Positions 51,775-62,991 of a stretch of 64,000 nt of DNA are shown in pieces (within the stretch, counting starts at the first letter, position 1; every line of letters begins with the position of its first letter). The notes beneath the pieces are model-generated. The model made no database searches, was not told the origin of the DNA, and saw nothing but the letters and a program-made list of their open reading frames with translations. Origin of the DNA: Atriophallophorus winterbourni. Its lineage: Eukaryota > Platyhelminthes > Trematoda > Plagiorchiida > Microphallidae. Location of the stretch: positions 86,039 through 150,038 of the forward strand of contig JACCGJ010001865.1 in NCBI GenBank assembly GCA_013407085.1, written 5' to 3'. The translations under genes and the position numbers were made by a program.

Positions 51775-52110
51775 CCCATCCCTTATACACCACTACCTGT
51801 TTCTGGCTGTTTGCCATCATCAGATGGAGACAGTAAGATCAGGTTCAGTGATCCTTGAAACAGTGGAAAAGCGGTAACCAAAGTTAAACTTGTATGCCAC
51901 TGTTACATAGGGTTCTTACAAAGAGCCACGATGTTCAAATACAGAATCAAAAAGTGTTTCAAGGCTCAATAAACCTGATCTCACTGTCTCCACCTGGCAA
52001 ACAGCCAGAAACCGGTAGTGGTGTGTAAGGGATGGGGATGTGAGCAACACATCACTTTGGTCATCCATAAGCGCCTTGAGTGCTTGACCACGAATCACTA
52101 TGTGATTGTG
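51775..52110. repeat. Inverted pair of A-type hammerhead units
   Basis: The minus-strand motif at 51,790-51,827 has core CTGATGA, perfect stem II TGGC/GCCA around AAACA, GAAA, a minimal stem III CAGG, TA, and stem I CCAT/GTGG with one wobble. Its unit body runs up to about 51,950. A plus-strand unit follows at about 51,955-52,110 whose motif has lost the six bases TGATGA, leaving CCACC joined to TGGCAAACAGCC. Confidence 0.8.
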
Positions 52111-53820
52111 TATTATTGGACGTGTTTTTTCGTATTATTTACCTTTGATCATTGTAAGCATCTCACTAACAAATACCTCGATTTTTCAAACACGCGGATT
52201 ATTCGGAAATGATGATCTAGATATGTTTGTGGACTCCCATTTTTGAAATTTGGGTTATGTATTATTGCTACTTACCAATGTTTCATTTGGTCTCGTTATT
52301 TTGTGTTCCATAATTCAGTAGCCTTTTGAGAGGCAGGTTGGTCCTGTCAGCGTATGATACGTGTGCTATTGATCATTTTTCATGTTCTTCTCAGGTTATC
52401 TTTGTCAATTTGTCATTAATAGCTTCCAGTATTTAAAAATGGCTACAACCAACTTTATCATATTTTGATTTCTCTAAACTATTAGTGAACATTGGTAAAT
52501 GAGCGATAATTTCGTAAGTGGGAAAGAAACAAAATGATTGTAATCCTAATGTCGTAAAAGAATGTGAGCAAAGTGTGAATAAGTCAGTGTACGATGAAAC
52601 AAAACATCAAATGAAAGTTCCTGTAATTAATTTGATAAATTCATAAAGATGGATATATATTTCGAGTGTTTAAGCAAGGCGGGTTCAGAAGGCACTACCT
52701 GGAGTAATTAGGCTGGACCGAAAGATAACGCCATTCACGCGGGCTCGCCTCATAAACTTTTTGATATTTAAATCAATAATGAAATGTTGGCTATAGGAAC
52801 CCAAGTGGCAAATCGAAAGAGAAAACGATTTCATGCAGGAATTCACTTATGATACACCAGTCACCGTAATGTGGGCGGTAAATGTTTTCGTTATTTACTA
52901 AATTTGAAAAGGATATGGATATAATTGTCTATGTCTCCATTCCAACAATAATGAAGATTTCAGTGTGCTCTGTCATCAACCTTGCTTTGAACCAAGTTTA
53001 AGCACCGGGAACCAATAGTCCCACCGTTACAAAATGAGAGATAATAAAATGTTTCTTTGTCAATCCATAGTTCAGAATTTATATTAGGTCAAACTTATGA
53101 AGTATACAACATAGTGATGACGCAAATGACTGAAATGTTCTGAAATGTAATATTAAACCACAAAGGGAATAATTGATGTATTGGTGCTAGTGATTAACAC
53201 CTATTTTCGTGGAGGAGACATCTTCACATGTACGTTCACTTGTGATGTGAACAAAATTAATGAGAATTGTATTTACGTATTATAATTAATTGGAAATTTT
53301 CGTAACATTGAAGCCTTGACAATTGCAGTCATCTGAGTCAGTGTCGACAGAACTTGTCGGCGTTTATTTGTGTTAGATTTATATAACTACACGCTATGCT
53401 TGGCCAATGAGCTTGTCTTCGACTAAATGACTTGACCCGCTTAGCCTAATGTACGCCATTTAACGGTAAGGTTGGGTACGGATGTCGGATTGAGTGCTAC
53501 GTAAACATGTTCTGTACTGTGAGTATGACCCTTGGTTTGGAGAAAATTCTGCGTCTAAATCGGAGCGCTACCCAAACTACTAATACCAATTGTCATCTAC
53601 ATTAATTTAAGATAAGATACACACATGTACGTATTATGGGACTAATTTTGAAAAAAGAGTATTTGGAATACATGTATATGCGTGTCAATATCCAGACGAT
53701 AGTTATGTGCTGCGATTCAATTTTGCTGTTTTATAGATATCTTATACCGTACATGCGGTGTCTGACTGATGGTTTTATTTATCGTATTCAGCTGTCTAGA
53801 GGGGGTATTTAAAATGTAAC
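52111..53820. other. No recognisable gene
   Basis: AT-rich intergenic DNA without convincing frames, repeats or RNA genes. Confidence 0.35.
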
Positions 53821-53824
53821 ACTG

Positions 53825-54915
53825 ATGTGTAAATGAAATGTTTGTCCAAAGTAGCATTACACTTATCCGAAGGCCCGTATGAATCATCAGATTATAGCAA
53901 ACAAAAACGAATTATTGATAACTGCAAAATGTTTGTTTGTGTTACTTACATGGATTGTGGTATAACATATACCCAAGATCCAACTACATGTTAAGGTTTT
54001 ACGGTTTACCAAAGATACACAAAGAGGGCATTCTTCTTCGAATAATCGTCGATGGGAAGAGTTACCCTCCATATGATTTTGCTAGGTATCTCGCTCGTTT
54101 GCTGACACCGTTAGTCGGAAATACGGACTCATTCGGTAAGAAAGCCTTCGACTTCGCGACACACTTAAGGACCGTATCGACAGAACACGACGAACTTGTA
54201 GTTAGCTTTGACATGAGCGCTTTCTTTTACAAAAGTTGACGCAACCAGTGCGTTACAAATCGCTAGAAGGGCGCTGGAAGCAGACGCCAGTTTGCAAGAT
54301 CGCACACATTTAAGCGTTCAGCAAATTATTAACGGCACTTCACTTTGCTTGAACATGAACTACTTCCTGGCAAGTGGACAGTTATATAGACAGAAAACAT
54401 GATTGTCAATGGGTTCGTCTATATCCACAGTTTCAGCAAATATGTATATGGAGTACTTTGAAACTAAAGCACTGGGCATTGGAAAGATTAAGCCCGAGGT
54501 GTGGTGGCGTTATGTTGATGACACATTTGTCATCAACAAATCAATACGGGTGACATATAAGAAAATTAGAAATCTTTGCTCGGCCTTGGTACACCTCAAG
54601 AGTAGCTCAACAGATTGTGTTTATAGGATCGAGTGCAAGGATTGCTGTGGTGTGTACATAGGACAGACATCCGGGGATCTTTATACCATGATCGAAGAGC
54701 ACAAGAATCGCTTAAAGAAACGGCCACAAAATGAGACAGCTTATCAGTCTCTAATCAAATTACTCAGTTTTAGCTGAACGTGTGTTGAACACCGACCACA
54801 ATGTGGACCTAGAAAACGTAGATGTGCTGAGACGTAGCATTAGGCCTTATGTGAAACGCCTGTATGGAGAATCAGTGGAAATCACAAAGGCTGGTAGAAT
54901 GCAGTCAACAAAGTA
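53825..54915 (+). mobile_element. Penelope-like retroelement fragment with GIY-YIG endonuclease
   Basis: Second copy of the element at 2,677-4,685. It enters within the RT (LSEGPYE near 53,870) and continues RFYGLPKIHKEGILLRIIVD (near 53,995-54,050), then a frameshift near 54,235. MGSSISTVSANMYMEYFE and WWRYVDDTFVI (catalytic pair) follow at 54,406-54,540. The sequence then jumps from just after YVDD to RVTYKKIRNL, an internal deletion of the RT thumb. The endonuclease is clear: CVYRIECKDCCGVYIGQTSG and EEHKNRL at about 54,615-54,710, including the Cys-containing segment just before G-V-Y-I-G that is typical of the class. A TGA at 54,402 and frame breaks inactivate it. Confidence 0.9.
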
Positions 54916-55299
54916 GATGAGGCAGAGATCTCCACGATATGGCTCACGGCACCAAAACGGACATTTTAAGTTGAATTTATGTTTATATTTAATAATATTT
55001 GCTACTCAAATTAGTCACGTTTTGCAACACACGTTTAATAGTGCACATGTGGGCGAGTATCAATTGATCTTGACCGAATTCACGCCTCGCTGGGTACGTA
55101 GGCAAACCGATCCGGTGTTTTTTTACATGTCTTGACATCCATAGGATTTCAATAGGCTGTTCAGTAGTGTGATCATTTAGAGGTGATGGATGTAGTGATA
55201 TTTAATTAGGTTCTCTCTTCTGACTTGGTCTGACTAAGCTTCTCTGTCAGTGAATTTATACATATACAGTAATATAGGAAATTCTTTGTTAATAAAACA

Positions 55300-55530
55300 T
55301 TGAGCTTGAAAAATTGTTATTTGCATACATTTCCATCAAACGTGTGTCCACATGCGATTAAACAGGTTAGTTGTGCCAGCCTAATCCAAAAGTGAATTAA
55401 AATTTCACACTTTTATTTACCACTTCTCCCCTGTTTCAAAGCATTCGGATGTTGATCGTACCGTTCCCATCAGATGGGTACAAGCAGCACGAAACCGTTC
55501 TTGGCGTGTGTGTGTAATAGAAATGCACGC
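55300..55530. repeat. Rearranged B-type hammerhead repeat
   Basis: A short antisense piece (TTTGCATACATTTCCATCA, near 55,322-55,341) joins a sense unit body. The sense motif at 55,465-55,505 reads CAGATGG, GTAC/GCAC, GAAA, CCGTTC. The core is damaged at two positions. It lies about 400 nt downstream of the Penelope-like fragment. Confidence 0.65.
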
Positions 55531-56870
55531 AAAAATGGATTTTGAATTAAGGTTTGTTGTTCAAAATATTGTTCGTTTATGTATAAGTGATCCTCGCATT
55601 TGAAAATTCAAAAAGGGGGCATCAACGTTTCCAATTTCATCTAGAACAGTTTTTTTTCGTCTTTGAGTTCCTAATTCACTAATCATAATTCACTCCTCTA
55701 GTAGTCGGCAGAAAATTATTCGTTTATTCCTATGAAACTAAAATCCTTCCGCGTCAACAGAATATTTTGTGATCTATAAACTTTTAATAAAACTTTCACA
55801 TACCTGTCAATAAAGTTGTGTGAACAAGGCTGGATCGATCAACGCTGATGAAAAATTTATAAAATCAAATTTTCCACCTTACTCGTGAAAGCTAATAAAA
55901 CCAGATACCCTCATACCATGACAACGCATAGCTAATGAAAATCCAAGAGCCGTGATTTTTTGTGTTTCCGGTTAGTTTATGTTGGTAACTTTTGTGCCTT
56001 GGCCGGAACTCTCCTGAGAATGGGTGTGTCCGTGTTATGCATCAGTGAAAATTGTATTTTTTTAAATATTGTTGTAGAATTTGAGCAGCATTTTTAAATT
56101 GGAATATATTGAGTAGAAAATCATAGTCAACGCATCCAGAGAGAGGCTCTGATTGCATTTTACAAATACCACGAGGTAAATGTTTATGGATTTCATAATT
56201 TGATGGGTTTTTCGCGATGCGAGGCAGGAAACCGTACCGTCGTTGAAATTTTATACCCACGAGGGCTGCTAAATATCATGTTAAATTGACGATATAATGT
56301 GCCGAACGTAATTGGAGGTGGAATACATTATACTTTGATGAGTGATTTTGACAGAGTAAATTTCCACAGAATACCTAAAACCTACCATGCGTTGCTTCGA
56401 ATATCTGTGCTAGCCATGATATTAGCTGGATCTTAATATAAAACATTAAACTCAATTTGCCTAGTATTCGACTGATATTTTGACACCTATCGCTTGCACC
56501 ATCAAAACGAATGCAATAAATAACGCATGAGCTGAAAATTGAATGCTTTAAGCTTTCATTGACTCGAAAGGTTCACATACCCAAACAGGCATTATTCCAA
56601 TCAGCCGCTCGTATTGTGTATCAGACAGTTTTCATGCCTTTCGAACGGCCTTGAATATCGTCGGTATGACGGTGTTCAAGGCTCACTGAAACTATTCATA
56701 CTGTCTTCACTCTTAAAATGATCTAACGTGTGTGTTGCTTCTTCATATAACACCACATTAAATTTATTTGATTATTTTACAATTAAGTGAAATCAATAAA
56801 TATCGAACTAAGATCACTTTACCGTCACATGACTCCTCACCGTTTTCATGCATACATACATATACATCAA
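55531..56870. other. No recognisable gene
   Basis: No gene seen. 56,670-56,720 (CAAGGCTCACTGAAAC, TACTGTCTTCAC) is a scrap of the A-type unit without its ribozyme core. Confidence 0.35.
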
Positions 56871-56881
56871 GCCAAAGTCCA

Positions 56882-57240
56882 TTAAAATAAGCTACTCGAG
56901 AATACTGCTGCCTGTTCCATGTTGTCCAAGTTATCCCGATTGTCCTTTATTGCCTTGCCAAAGTAGTTGGTCAGTGTTTTAATTTTTTCATCAGTCAATT
57001 TGCCATGCCCACCGATTGGCTTGCCTGCTGCTTTGACTGATTCTGCAAGATTTCTCAATGCAGTGCTCATTCTTTTTGTTACATGGTTCACACACTCGAT
57101 TTTTTCAACACGAGTATCGCCATAGGGTGCAGAAGAGCTGACGGCAGCGTGGGATTTGGCATCTCCGTCGCCCAGCATGCTGGTGTTTCAAAACAGTCCT
57201 TCAAAAACTCCTTTATTTTCACACAAATAAGTATTTTTAG
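56882..57240 (-). pseudogene. DNA-transposon transposase fragment (Mutator-like domain)
   Basis: The 98-residue minus-strand frame (57,178-56,882) starts LGDGDAKSHAAV, then APYGDTRVEKIECVNHVTKR, MSTALRNL, GKLTDEKIKTLTNYFGKAI and DNLDNMEQA. This order (GDGDSK, PYG, VxKxECVxHVxKRMG, LTDxxIxxLxxYYGxAI) is one I know from the transposase-like domain found in many invertebrate DNA elements and annotated as Mutator-like. It ends with a TAA and has no upstream continuation in frame. Fragment of a dead element; superfamily naming is tentative. Confidence 0.7.
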
Positions 57241-57349
57241 ACAAAATAATTTATGGTACCGGATAAAATAGACATGAAAGTTTCGTTTTCTGACAAAAAC
57301 CCAAAGCACATTTTTTGAAGAAAATACCATGCCGTTAGCCACCTTGAAT

Positions 57350-58185
57350 AATATTTAAAAATATTATTCAACACCTTCCAACGCGAATCTCACACTATCC
57401 AACAATACCAAATTCAACAATGAAGTCATGTTCAGAACTTGCGTGCTACAGACTTGCGAACAACAAATACTGCGACAGAAATTTTGATCACGAAAAACTG
57501 TTAGTTTTGGTTAGCTGCGTCGCGCCTAATTTGAACTATATGCGATACCACAGCAGTGATGTTGTCTGAATGTTATTGATGTATTGAATGAACCATGGAA
57601 AAATTACAAAGCAAATCAAATCACTTGGAGCAAGTCCCCCAAAAGATTAGTTTAAAGTTACGCTTATTTTAGAATAATGTTAGAGAATGGATCTATTAAT
57701 ACGATGTAAAGTTTTGTCTGCTCAATCAAAATTGTTCACGCTATCCTTATAAAAATAAGTAAATAACTGCAAACAAAATATTGTGACCGTATCACATCAT
57801 TTCATAAAGTTCCTGTACAGAGTCATCTGGCAGTTAATCACGAATGCTTTTTCAATGCGATATTAGAATGCATAATTTTCGGAAATTCCGTAGCAATATG
57901 CGGTTTATGATTAGTCAGAACTGTTCATCTGCTGGTACCTCACATTAGTAACGATTTGAACATTCTATTTAAAGTGTGACCAGCGCTTATGTTTAACAAA
58001 AATGTCCTTCTCCAGCAAGTTGCTGCCCATCATAAATAGTCTTTGATCATACACAGCAGGTTCGAAGAACCAACTTGAACACAACAAATTGAATGAAAAT
58101 TGCATGCTCTGAATAAAAATTTAATGAATACATTTCTTGAAACAGCATGAAACTCGGGGTAGGATAAGTGATGCAAATGCACAGA
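57350..58185. other. No recognisable gene
   Basis: AT-rich intergenic sequence between the transposase fragment and the hammerhead array. Confidence 0.35.
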
Positions 58186-58337
58186 AATACGATTTTTCCT
58201 TTCACGCTATTGGTTTGACTCGATCAACTCTTAATTGGTTTGCTCGTGCCAGTATTTTCCAACAGTGCCATAAAAATTCACGCATTTTTTTACAATTCTT
58301 CCACTGATTCAAGGCATTCTGATCCTGATCGTACCTT

Positions 58338-58379
58338 CCCTAACTGATGAGTGCAAACTCCACGAAACCGGTCGTTGGG
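58338..58379 (+). ncRNA. Array hammerhead 1
   Basis: CCCTAA, CTGATGA (58,344-58,350), GTG/CAC stem II with enlarged loop, GAAA, CCGG, TC, then GTTGGG. Cores intact; stem I has three G-C pairs with internal mismatches. Confidence 0.75.
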
Positions 58380-58569
58380 TGTGTCATGGAAATACCTGCA
58401 AATGAGCTTTTTCGTTCAGGGTCACGGGTTTAAACCATGTCTATATATGAGTATGTCTCATATGATTGAACAGCCTGGTCGTACCAACTTTATCCAACAG
58501 TGGCATACTAGCACAACTTGTTTACCATTCTTCCACTGTTTCAAGGCATCTTTATCCTGATCCTACTGT

Positions 58570-58611
58570 CCTTACCTGATGAGTGCAAACGGCGCGAAAC
58601 TGGTCGGTGGG
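58570..58611 (+). ncRNA. Array hammerhead 2
   Basis: CTGATGA (58,576-58,582), stem II GTGC/GCGC (one U-G wobble) around AAACG, GAAA, CTGG (wobble in stem III), TC with cleavage after 58,605. Both cores intact; stem I CCTTAC/GGTGGG is partly paired. Confidence 0.75.
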
Positions 58612-58808
58612 TGAGTGTGATGAAAATGCATGCAAATGAGCTTTTTGAGCTTTGTTGGTCATGGATTTAAACCCAATCTACATGAGTGTGGGCTCATGTA
58701 ATTGGACAGGCTGGTCGTACCAACTTTATCCAACAGTGGCATACAAGCAAAAATTATGTTTAACCTTCTTCCACTGTTTCAAGCGTATGCGGATCCTGAT
58801 CCTACTGT

Positions 58809-58850
58809 CCTTACCTGATGAACGCGAACAGCACAAAACTGTTCGGGGGA
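58809..58850 (+). ncRNA. Array hammerhead 3 (damaged)
   Basis: CTGATGA (58,815-58,821), ACGC/GCAC with two mismatches, then AAAA instead of GAAA and CTGTTC. Losing the first G of the second core should abolish activity. Confidence 0.65.
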
Positions 58851-58993
58851 AGTGTGTGATGGTAATGCATGCAAATTAGCATTTTTGTTCATGGTTATGG
58901 GTCGTACCAACCTTATCCAACAGTGATATACAAGCGCAACGTATTTACCATTATTCCACTGTTTCAGGCGCATGCGGATCCTCACCCTACTCT

Positions 58994-59035
58994 CCCTACC
59001 TGATGAACGCAAACAGCACGAAATCGGTCCTGGTG
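58994..59035 (+). ncRNA. Array hammerhead 4
   Basis: CCCTAC, CTGATGA (59,000-59,006), ACGC/GCAC weak stem II, GAAA, TCGG, TC. Cores intact; stem II retains two pairs. The preceding unit is the short 185-nt one. Confidence 0.65.
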
Positions 59036-59223
59036 TGTATTTGTGATGGAAATGTATGCAAATAAGCATTTTTGTTCCCGAACATGTGTTTCAAATTATC
59101 ATGTTTGGGCACATTGGGTTGAACAGGTTTGTCGTATCAACCTTATCCATCAGTGTCACAGAAGCTCAACATGATTTCCATTCTTCCACTGTTTCAAGCT
59201 CATGCGGATCCTAATCCAACTGT

Positions 59224-59265
59224 CCCTACCTGATGAGTACAAACAGCGCAAAACCGGTCGGTGGG
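59224..59265 (+). ncRNA. Array hammerhead 5 (damaged)
   Basis: CCCTAC, CTGATGA (59,230-59,236), GTAC/GCGC, then AAAA in place of GAAA, CCGG, TC, GGTGGG. The last unit ends near 59,310. Confidence 0.65.
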
Positions 59266-59310
59266 TGGGTGCGATAAAAATGCATGCGAATACAGATTTT
59301 TGTATTGAAC

Positions 59311-60282
59311 ACATTTGAAGTTTTTGCCTACTCCTATTTGGGAACGCTCCCGGTTTTAAGCGCTAGTAAATGGTGGATAAATTGTTCAAAAATAATACAC
59401 CGCTGCGTTACTTAAACTTAGTATTTGTTTTCTAATAGAGGAATTTAGCGAACCTCATGATGTTCGCTCGATAACTTTCTGCTGTAAAAAGAAAAAAAAC
59501 GAAACAATTAATCTGGTTATCCAGATATTACGTTTTAATTAATCTCAAATAGAATGATGGCTTCGAATGTGGCCAATCATAATTTTTTTAGTTCGCTCGA
59601 TGCTATAACGATAATAATAAAATTATTCTAGGAAATTTATATTTATCGAAAGCTGATTGTACGCACTCATGGTTTATTTGATCTTATTTTAATATCGAAC
59701 CACAGAATTTTCAATTGAGGCTTTTTCGTTTGTGCAATACTCGCTGCATTCAACATGATCGCCATATTTAGTTTTCAAAAACCCTGTTTATCATTAAAAA
59801 AAGTTGTTGTTTCTTTACCAAAAGTTAAGATAGCTAACTGAATTTTTAGTGTACTGTTGCGTACTTCCAGTTCATTCCGATAGCCTCATTCATAGCACAT
59901 TAACTTGAGTCGAGCTCACAACATTGATTTTTTTCAATTTGATTATTTAATAAATTTTCTTGGAAATGTGTCACTGCTTTTTGAAAAGTTTTCATCGGTT
60001 CAAAGATAAATGACGAACTCAGGAATCTTTTTTGGTCATTAGATAAGTTACGCGCAGAAAGCCTGCCTTTCCGACTCCGCATCTCGAATGAAAATTACTG
60101 TTTAACTGCATAACAGTCGGAAATCTTGGACACTTTTTTGTGAACTGGATCATATTTGGACATTTTACCCATTTCGATTGAAAAACTCTTATTTTGACCA
60201 AAATTACATAATCATTCTACTGATACAATGTGTAGAAATGTCATATTCCATATCAAAAATTTATTTCTTTTAAACTTTATAG
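59311..60282. other. No recognisable gene
   Basis: AT-rich. Upstream TRPM exons could be hidden here, but none was recognised. Confidence 0.35.
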
Positions 60283-60457
60283 TTCACGCGGGTTGGAGCA
60301 AGAGCGAGTTCGCAGCTATGTTATCAGTTATTAACAGAAAAATGGAATCTAAAGCCACCAACGTTGATCATCAGTGTGATCGGATCCAGAGCTCAGATTA
60401 GCAAACGGTTCCGAAACACACTGAAAAATGGTCTGTGGAAGGCCGCTGAAAGTGCAG
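60283..60457 (+). CDS. TRPM-type cation channel, N-terminal exon (partial gene)
   Basis: TRPM channels are tetrameric cation channels with a large cytosolic N-terminal melastatin homology region (MHR, including a SLOG fold that binds nucleotides in TRPM2-like members), six membrane segments and a C-terminal coil. Six exons between 60,283 and 63,562 join in phase to 393 residues of that N-terminal region; membrane segments lie outside the window. This exon (acceptor CTTTATAG, donor GTAAGT, 175 nt) encodes FTRVGARASSQLCYQLLTEK, then WNLKPPTLIISVIGSRAQ and LKNGLWKAAESA. It matches the family pattern L-Y-x-L-L-x-x-W-x-L-x-x-P-x-L-L-I-S-V-T-G-G-A...G-L-x-x-A-A. The usual GGA is GSRA here. Upstream exons were not found. 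Confidence 0.9.
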
Positions 60458-60651
60458 GTAAGTTTTTTCTCCTAACCACCTATTATTCTAACGAAATTCT
60501 TCGGAAGCTTGGCATCCTCTAAGGATATTTTATAACAGTAAATATTGTGAATATCATAAAAAACATAAATCTTCCATGTATTATATGTGAATAGTAATTT
60601 GCGTCAACTTCTTAATGTTTATTTATCTCCCATCCTGTTATTTTCACACAG

Positions 60652-60818
60652 GTTGCTGGATAATCTCGGATGGTTTTGACCGGGGCCTGGCCAAGATTGC
60701 AGGCGAAGCTGTACGAGATTACACTGAGGCGTACGGATTGGACCGAATGATCATGTTCGGTGTAGCCCCTTATGAGAAGATTTGTTATCAAGAGTTATTC
60801 GATTCTATCGCGAAACAA
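60652..60818 (+). CDS. TRPM channel, exon 2 of those seen (MHR/SLOG)
   Basis: Acceptor TTCACACAG, donor GTAAAT; 167 nt. The split Gly codon gives GCWIISDGFDRGLAKIAGEA, the family's G-A-W-I-I-T-G-G-x-x-x-G-V-x-x-x-V-G-E-A. It continues LDRMIMFGVAPYEKI, the G-I-A-P-W-G motif. The double Gly is replaced by S-D-G, so nucleotide binding may be altered. Confidence 0.93.
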
Positions 60819-62002
60819 GTAAATTCCATTTGTAAATCACTGTGGGTGTTTATTTCCGGTTTAGCGAATAATAAGTGGCATGGTTGAGGTTGTAACACAC
60901 CAAAAGTATATTCAAGATTCATCCTAGCCCTCATTTTACTATATACATATATGAATATATTGGGAAGCACTTTTTGTCGTTGGTCATAATCCGTATAATT
61001 AATTGATTAAATGTAAATGGAATATTGTCAAGGAGTAAACTTGCATTTATATTTAGATTTCTTTTATATCTTACTGGAAGATATATGTTGATATTTATTT
61101 ATAACCATTTTTTATTTATGTTATTTGGCGCACATTTAATAGTGTAATGGTTAAATTTATTGATTTGTTTGAATTATTTCTTATTCATCAACTCCCTTAT
61201 TTTCCTCATTCATCTATGCGTTAGTTTGCCATCTGCCGTTAGTTCGTTCTATAATAAGCCAAATGCAATCTGGGATGACAATATAACAAAATTCTAATTT
61301 AATGCGACAAATATTTGCACAATGCAACGCTTTATTCTAAACCGTTCGATCGTTTTACTTCAAAAACTTAATAAAATCAAACGCTTATCTTTCGCCGTTT
61401 CATTTAGATTGAATCGAATATAATTTTACTTCCACTTCATGCATTAAGCAATGGCTTTTTAAAAATTTATGCGCCCAAAAATCCGTATGTATCCACTCAT
61501 ATTCTCAGGTTCACCAAAACATTCCTTTTTCAGCCACAGCACAAATTTAATAATGACATGCATAGTGAAAACCAACTTAATGAGGCTGCCACAAAAAGTA
61601 CCGTTAAAGTCATTATGCAACACTTTCGATTTCGCAAGGGTTTCTTGAAAGTCAGAAATTGCACTGATTGAAAAGTTTGGACACACGAATTTTAATTATG
61701 CATCTAAACTTTAGGTTCAGGTGATTTGGCATTAGCAGGTATGATGGTTTATATAGTGCCTTGTAGAAATTCTAAGCAAACCGACCTAGTAAAGCGTATA
61801 ATCAATTGAGATGTTTTCTGCAATATGTTTTTCAAGTTTTAGTGTATTTTGTGTAAAAAGTGAACATGCGTCACCACTACAAACCAGCATATTGTAATCC
61901 CCTCATTTCATTGATGAACAGGAATAATTCATCAGTATTATTCATCATTAATTGTCATACAACCTCGCCAAATAAATATTTCCTTTTATCGTTTTTTCTA
62001 AG

Positions 62003-62287
62003 TCGACTGGACGCGATGTGAAAGCGATTATACGCTATCCAGATCGTTATTCCGATGACGAGGGTGATGATGAGTTGATCAGTGTTCAGTCTTCGTTAAA
62101 CTTACCCTACTGGCCGGAAGAAGACAAGTCCAAGTTGGACAAACATATGAAAAGCCGTTTTCGATTGAACGAGAATCATCAGTATTTGATACTCTGTGAT
62201 CAAGTTCGCGGGGAACGGGATGCACAGAGCGCGCGATATATGGAAACTCGTGTTTTATTTGAAAGAACCATAGTGACGTGGGCAAAG
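62003..62287 (+). CDS. TRPM channel, exon 3 of those seen
   Basis: Acceptor TTTTTCTAAG, donor GTAATA; 95 codons, phase 0. An acidic insert (YSDDEGDDELISVQSSL) precedes FRLNENHQYLILCDQVRGE, which matches the family's LDPNHSHFILVDDGTxG. The preceding 1.2 kb intron has no recognisable feature except AT-rich sequence. Confidence 0.88.
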
Positions 62288-62299
62288 GTAATATATCAT

Positions 62300-62715
62300 C
62301 TTTGGCTTACTAATCATAGCACCACAAACGCTTGTATGCCAATGTTGTGTAAGTTTGGTACGACCAACCTGTTCAATCGCATGAGCCCCACTCATGTAGA
62401 CTGGGTTTAAAACCCACGACCATGAATATCAAAGCTCATTTGCATGCACTTCCATCACACACACACCACGACTGGTTTCGTGCTTTTTCACTCATCTGGT
62501 AGGGACAGTACGATCAGGATTCACGTGGGCTTGAAACAGTAGAAGAATGGTAAACAAAGGCGTGAACTTGCATGCCACTGTTGGAAAATACTGGCACGAG
62601 CAAACCAATTCCGAGTTGATGGGGTCAAACCAATAGCGTGAAAGGAAAAACCGTATTTCTGTGTATTTACATCACATATCCTACGACGAGTTTCGTGCAT
62701 TACAAACACTATATT
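62300..62715 (-). repeat. B-type hammerhead unit in a TRPM intron, antisense
   Basis: Minus-strand motif at about 62,466-62,507: CAGATGA (one core change from CTGATGA), a shortened stem II, GAAA, CCAG, TC, and GTGG. A second, partial motif lies near 62,685-62,700 (GCACGAAACTCGTCGTAGG on the minus strand), so one whole monomer of about 215-220 nt is flanked by hammerhead halves. The plus-strand body includes the reverse complements of GGCATACAAGC and CATGAGTGGGGCTCATG-type landmarks. It fills most of the 599-nt intron between TRPM exons ending 62,287 and starting 62,887. Confidence 0.82.
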
Positions 62716-62886
62716 ATAAACTATTGCATCCATAATATATTTACAATCTTTGTTCTCAGTGTTTTTACGTGAATCTGGGTCAAGTAGTTCAACTTATTTT
62801 TGGTGTCTCTGCTCGAGGGAATTTCGTCAAAGAATTATATTTGTTGAATGTATAATGTATTATTTTTATGCCACTTACTTTTTCAG

Positions 62887-62991
62887 CCTGCAACAAAGTC
62901 CGCGACTACGAGCACCACTTCTAAAACTACATCAAAAATTGCCACAACCAGTAAAACTGGCATGGTACAAAATGCGGGCAGAAAATCAAAG
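62887..62991 (+). CDS. TRPM channel, exon 4 of those seen (Thr/Ser/Lys-rich linker)
   Basis: Acceptor CTTTTTCAG, donor GTATGT; 35 codons, phase 0. It reads PATKSATTSTTSKTTSKIAT and continues to AGRKSK, a low-complexity linker with no counterpart I recall in vertebrate TRPMs. It is accepted because splice sites and phase fit on both sides. Confidence 0.7.

Larger units (their letters stand above)
58190..59310 (+). repeat. Tandem array of B-type hammerhead units
   Basis: Five hammerhead motifs in the same direction with predicted cleavage positions near 58,373, 58,605, 58,844, 59,029 and 59,259, giving unit lengths of 232, 239, 185 and 230. Each unit reads: motif, GGAAATGCATGCAAATGAGC-like stretch, a hairpin region (CATGAG-TGTGGG-CTCATG at 58,681-58,698; missing in the 185-nt unit), CGTACCAACTTTATCCAACA, GTGGCATACAAGC, CCACTGTTTCAAG, GATCCTGATCCTACTGTCC, then the next motif. 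No coding capacity. The layout fits retrozyme-like or Penelope-pLTR-derived tandem ribozyme repeats. Confidence 0.9.
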
